In this document: positions 61,159-64,000 of the stretch, piece after piece
Position numbering within the stretch: position 1 is the first letter of the stretch
Layout of the letters: the number at the start of each line of letters is the position of its first letter
NCBI RefSeq assembly: GCF_023715485.1
Contig: NZ_JAMBOF010000014.1
Span: forward strand, 1 to 64,000
Direction: 5' to 3'
DNA: 64,000 nt
From: Mesobacillus subterraneus
GTDB lineage: Bacteria > Bacillota > Bacilli > Bacillales > Cytobacillaceae
The notes under the pieces: generated by a model
Told to the model about the DNA's origin: nothing
Database searches by the model: none
What the model saw: the letters and a program-made list of their open reading frames with translations, nothing else
Made by a program: the position numbers and the translations under genes

Positions 61159-62411
61159 GTAAATTAAACAAACACTCAAAATTGTTGCTCTTACGTACTC
61201 GTCAACTTCGCCATTTATTGTTTGCCCGCAGCATCTCTATATTGGGTGACATGTTAACGCCGATCGCATTAGCGTTTGCTGTGTTGGACTTCTCAAACTC
61301 GGCTTCTGCCCTGGGTATTGTTCTTGCAGCGAGGGCCTTACCAAGCTTAGTGCTAATGCTCTTTGGAGGAGTTATTGGGGATCGTTTTCCACGCAGGATG
61401 ATTATGATCCTATCAAATATCGTTGGTTTCATTACACAGGGGTTGATTGGATTCCTATTAATCACAAATGAAGCGACTGTTTTGAACGTTGCAATATTGA
61501 CTGCGATTAGAGGGGCAACAGGCAGTTTTTTTAATCCTGCATCTACAGGGGCAATTGCACATGTAGCGCCGAATGGAAAAAGGCAGGAAACATTCGCTTT
61601 ATTTGCCATTGCAGGTAATATCGCTGAAATTTCAGGGCCAGCTTTGGCAGGTGCAACCTTAATGTTTGTTTCTCCAGGCTGGGTGCTTGTTGCAGATGCA
61701 TGCACTTTCTTAATAAGTGCCCTCTTGATCTCAGCATGTGGTCCGCTAGGAGAGCCGAATGGTAAAAAGAAGGCTTCCGTGATTTTTGAGCTTAAAGAAG
61801 GTTTGAGCTATGTGCTTAAAAAGCAGTGGTTAACCGTTCTTATTTTAAGTGCTAGTCTATTTCAATTCTTCTTATTATCCAGCCTGAATGTACTTGGTCC
61901 GTTAGTGGCAAATAATCAATTGGGCGGAGCCCAGGACTGGGCCATCATTACCACCGCATTGGGGCTTGGCAGCATTACAGGCAGTTTCCTTGCAATGTAT
62001 TATAAGCCGAAAAATCCTTTATTGATGGGATACCTTTTTATGTTATTTGGCTCAGGTCCAACATTATTTTTATTATCCATGCCTGCTCCATTGGAGTTTA
62101 TCGTAGTTTCTGAATTTCTTTCTGGAGTGGCCATATCATTTTTCAGCACGCTTGAATCAGTGGCTATTGCACGATTTGTACCAAATAATCTTTTGTCACG
62201 TGTTGATTCAATTAATAGATTTGGCTCTTTGGCGTTAAAACCTTTAGGGATGGCGATGGTTGGTCCAGCCGCAGCATTTATAGGTGTAGAAACCACTCTG
62301 ATTTTCTGTGGTGCCATCTCGCTTCTGGCGGTTGCTTGGCCGCTCGCCGTTCCAAGTATCCGGAAGATTAATCTGAATGATGAATCAATCGAAGAAATTC
62401 AGGTAAGTTAA
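61155..62411 (+). CDS. MFS exporter (operon gene 8)
   Basis: A 418-residue, twelve-helix MFS transporter of the drug-export (enterobactin exporter-like) class: LLFARSISILGDMLTPIALA, FGGVIGDRFPRRMIM (motif A) and RVDSINRFGSLALKPLGMAM. The ATG overlaps the stop of gene 7. As last gene it would export the pathway product. Confidence 0.92.
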   Translation: MSKLNKHSKLLLLRTRQLRHLLFARSISILGDMLTPIALAFAVLDFSNSASALGIVLAARALPSLVLMLFGGVIGDRFPRRMIMILSNIVGFITQGLIGFLLITNEATVLNVAILTAIRGATGSFFNPASTGAIAHVAPNGKRQETFALFAIAGNIAEISGPALAGATLMFVSPGWVLVADACTFLISALLISACGPLGEPNGKKKASVIFELKEGLSYVLKKQWLTVLILSASLFQFFLLSSLNVLGPLVANNQLGGAQDWAIITTALGLGSITGSFLAMYYKPKNPLLMGYLFMLFGSGPTLFLLSMPAPLEFIVVSEFLSGVAISFFSTLESVAIARFVPNNLLSRVDSINRFGSLALKPLGMAMVGPAAAFIGVETTLIFCGAISLLAVAWPLAVPSIRKINLNDESIEEIQVS

Positions 62412-62433
62412 CATTAAGACCTATCCAGCAAAA

Positions 62434-62480
62434 GGATTAAGAGAGGTATAGCATATCTTCAGCTATACCTCTCTTAATCC
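62434..62480 (+). terminator. Perfect 19-bp hairpin after the operon
   Basis: GGATTAAGAGAGGTATAGC pairs perfectly with GCTATACCTCTCTTAATCC around a 9-nt loop. No T-run follows, so it may protect the mRNA end as well as terminate. Confidence 0.65.
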
Positions 62481-62626
62481 AAAGACTTTTTCAGATTCAG
62501 GCATTAATAATACCTAATTCGTGTTTTTTAAAGTTGTACTCTTCTAAGGTACTTTACGAATAAATATTTAAGAAAGAGTTTTTAAAAATTGGTAAACCTT
62601 CCGATCTAAGCATGTTTTCTTATAAA

Positions 62627-62675
62627 TGGAGAATAGGTTGCTCGAACTTTAGACCACACGCTGCCAAAGGAAAAA
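62627..62675 (-). other. Degenerate second copy of the tRNA-Ala(GGC) 3' half
   Basis: TGGAGAATAGG-TTGCTCGAAC-TTTAGACCAC and ACGCTGCCAAAGGAAA align with 49947-49993 in the same orientation with few changes and one 1-base gap. The T arm is mutated and no tRNA terminator follows, so this is not a functional tRNA end. It forms a direct repeat bounding 12.7 kb of island DNA, or marks the joint of two tandem insertions. The remainder of 62412-63058 has no gene I can support; it must hold the promoter of the next gene. Confidence 0.75.
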
Positions 62676-63058
62676 TAGAGTTAATTAGATTCAAAAAAGG
62701 ATTAATCTAGTTTGCAATAATATAAACTGTCACTGTTGTGAGACTAATCGAAACCCGTTAAGTGAAAACATAACGGGTTGATTAAGATTCCATCATTTTC
62801 TTGGACATCTAATCTAGTAAAAAAAGACTATTTTTTTATCTTTAATACATATTTTTTCTATTATATGTAAAAATTATGAATTAATATAATTTTAGCAAGT
62901 AAAATACGTGAGTATAAAGGAGGATGAAAGTTTCCTCGCAGGATAAAAGGTTACACACATCACACCTTTTCTAAACCTCGAGAATTTATAAAATTCGTGA
63001 CATTTTCTATAGATGATAGTACGAAGCATATTCTGAAATATTTTTAGGAGGAAAGACA

Positions 63059-64000
63059 TTGTTTAAGAAAATTAGTATCTCTTTATTAATTGTTCTATTA
63101 CTTTTTAGCTCAATACAGCCATATAACTTTATAAGTATACTTGATCAGCCAACAGTGGAGGCAGCAAAGGAAAAATCAATTCCAAAAACTGTTCAAAAAG
63201 TTAGGGAATTAGAAGAGGTAAGAGAGTTAAATTCTAAAACCTACGTCAATTCTGATGGAACATATACTAAAGAAATATATCTTGAAGACGTACATTATAA
63301 AGATGATGGTAAGTTAAAAACCATATCTAATAATCCGCAAGTTAACAAAGGAAGGGATAAAGAAGAATTTAAATATACCAATAAAGATAATCGATTTGGT
63401 GTTAAATTCGCTAAGCATTCAAAAAAGAAGAATTTATATACAATGGATTTCGGAAAAGAAAAACTGAATTTTCAGTTAATTGATGCTCTTCAAACAGACG
63501 CTACGAGTGACAATGGTTCTATTTTTTATGAGGATATCTTAAAGAACGTAGATATTAAATACAGTCTTGCTGCATCAGGTGTAAAAGAAGATATATTCTT
63601 AAAGAATAGAGAGTCTGAAAGAAGATTTGAATTCTTCATTTCTGGAAGCTTAATTCCAAGGAAAGAAGATCGATATATTAATTTTTATAACAAGAATAAT
63701 GAACTTATTTGGGTCATGTCCCCACCCTTTATGGAAGATCAGAACGGGAAATATTCTGAAGATATTGTATTTGAGGTAGAAGAATATAAAAATGGACACA
63801 AACTAATTCTCAAGCCAGATTCAAAATTTCTTGATGAGAAAGATACTAAATTCCCTGTAAGGATAGATCCTACTGTAAATATTGGAGGTTCAACCTCAAC
63901 CACCCAAGACACTTATGTAATGTCCAGGTATTCAGGTTATAACTATTACACTACTCCTGAACTAAGGATAGGTTATACCTCTTCTACAGGTACAACAAGG
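63059..64000 (+). CDS. WapA/RHS-like secreted protein, N-terminal part (runs off the window)
   Basis: At least 314 residues, open to the window end. Start is TTG behind AGGAGG. Residues 1-35 are a signal peptide ending at VEAA. The region up to about 280 resembles the N-terminal part of large wall-associated proteins (DILKNVDIKYSLAASGVKED, FPVRIDPTVNIGGSTSTTQD), followed by the start of a DNRLRE-type beta domain (TYVMSRYSGYNYYTTPELRI). Such proteins often continue into RHS repeats and a C-terminal toxin. That part is outside the window, so toxin function is inference. Confidence 0.8.
   Translation, partial: MFKKISISLLIVLLLFSSIQPYNFISILDQPTVEAAKEKSIPKTVQKVRELEEVRELNSKTYVNSDGTYTKEIYLEDVHYKDDGKLKTISNNPQVNKGRDKEEFKYTNKDNRFGVKFAKHSKKKNLYTMDFGKEKLNFQLIDALQTDATSDNGSIFYEDILKNVDIKYSLAASGVKEDIFLKNRESERRFEFFISGSLIPRKEDRYINFYNKNNELIWVMSPPFMEDQNGKYSEDIVFEVEEYKNGHKLILKPDSKFLDEKDTKFPVRIDPTVNIGGSTSTTQDTYVMSRYSGYNYYTTPELRIGYTSSTGTTR

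Overview
The window reads as a chromosomal segment of an endospore-forming Bacillaceae (Bacillus sensu lato). Evidence: strong AGGAGG-type ribosome binding sites, frequent TTG/GTG starts, a SleB/CwlJ-type hydrolase, a sporulation-type PAS kinase, the ribDE-ribBA-ribH operon behind an FMN riboswitch, a Geobacillus-type cytochrome bd with a CydS peptide, and a PlcR/PapR-like pair. I cannot name the species.

Left part (0-27.6 kb), mostly ordinary core genes: katA with a perfect PerR box; LysM/SleB hydrolase; PBP4-type carboxypeptidase; csoR; the riboflavin operon; an HtrA protease with a PrsA-like foldase; a ZIP transporter under a doubled metal-regulator-like operator; a secreted subtilisin; a CAP protein; a polytopic membrane protein behind an Fnr-type site; kynU-kynA-kynB (tryptophan to anthranilate); a TetR regulator with two operators before an ABC-2 exporter; hemY; a PAS histidine kinase; a SET protein. 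Between these genes lie arrays of short repeats with a helical period of 20-21 bp, each with its own core sequence, plus two arrays of 27-bp hairpins spaced 52 bp apart.

Middle (27.9-35.6 kb): a complete Tad/Flp pilus operon (DUF192, flp, tadV, tadE, tadG, cpaB, tadZ, tadA, tadB, tadC) preceded by a cyclic-di-GMP-I riboswitch and a terminator. Then galU-ugd, a PAP2 phosphatase, cydA-cydB-cydS with an extra 31-residue membrane peptide in front, a second methionine aminopeptidase, a glycine-betaine type ABC transporter, brnQ, and several very small hydrophilic genes.

Right part (49.95 kb to the end): an accessory island. It opens at the 3' half of a tRNA-Ala(GGC) gene that is cut at the anticodon loop, and a degenerate copy of the same half lies at 62.63 kb. 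Between them are a uridine-kinase-like gene, a divergent pair of a PlcR-like HTH/TPR regulator and an unlisted 42-residue PapR-like peptide ending in DLPFEH, and a tightly coupled eight-gene operon: class III aminotransferase, flavoprotein, P-loop kinase, HAD protein, FemAB/GNAT-like acyltransferase, ATP-grasp ligase, methionyl-tRNA-synthetase-like enzyme, MFS exporter. No NRPS or PKS is present. I read this as a small-molecule (probably modified amino acid or short peptide) biosynthesis and export cluster under quorum-sensing control. After the second tRNA copy comes the start of a WapA-like secreted protein that runs off the window. The quorum-controlled tRNA-synthetase-like cluster and the c-di-GMP-riboswitch Tad operon are the most notable systems here.
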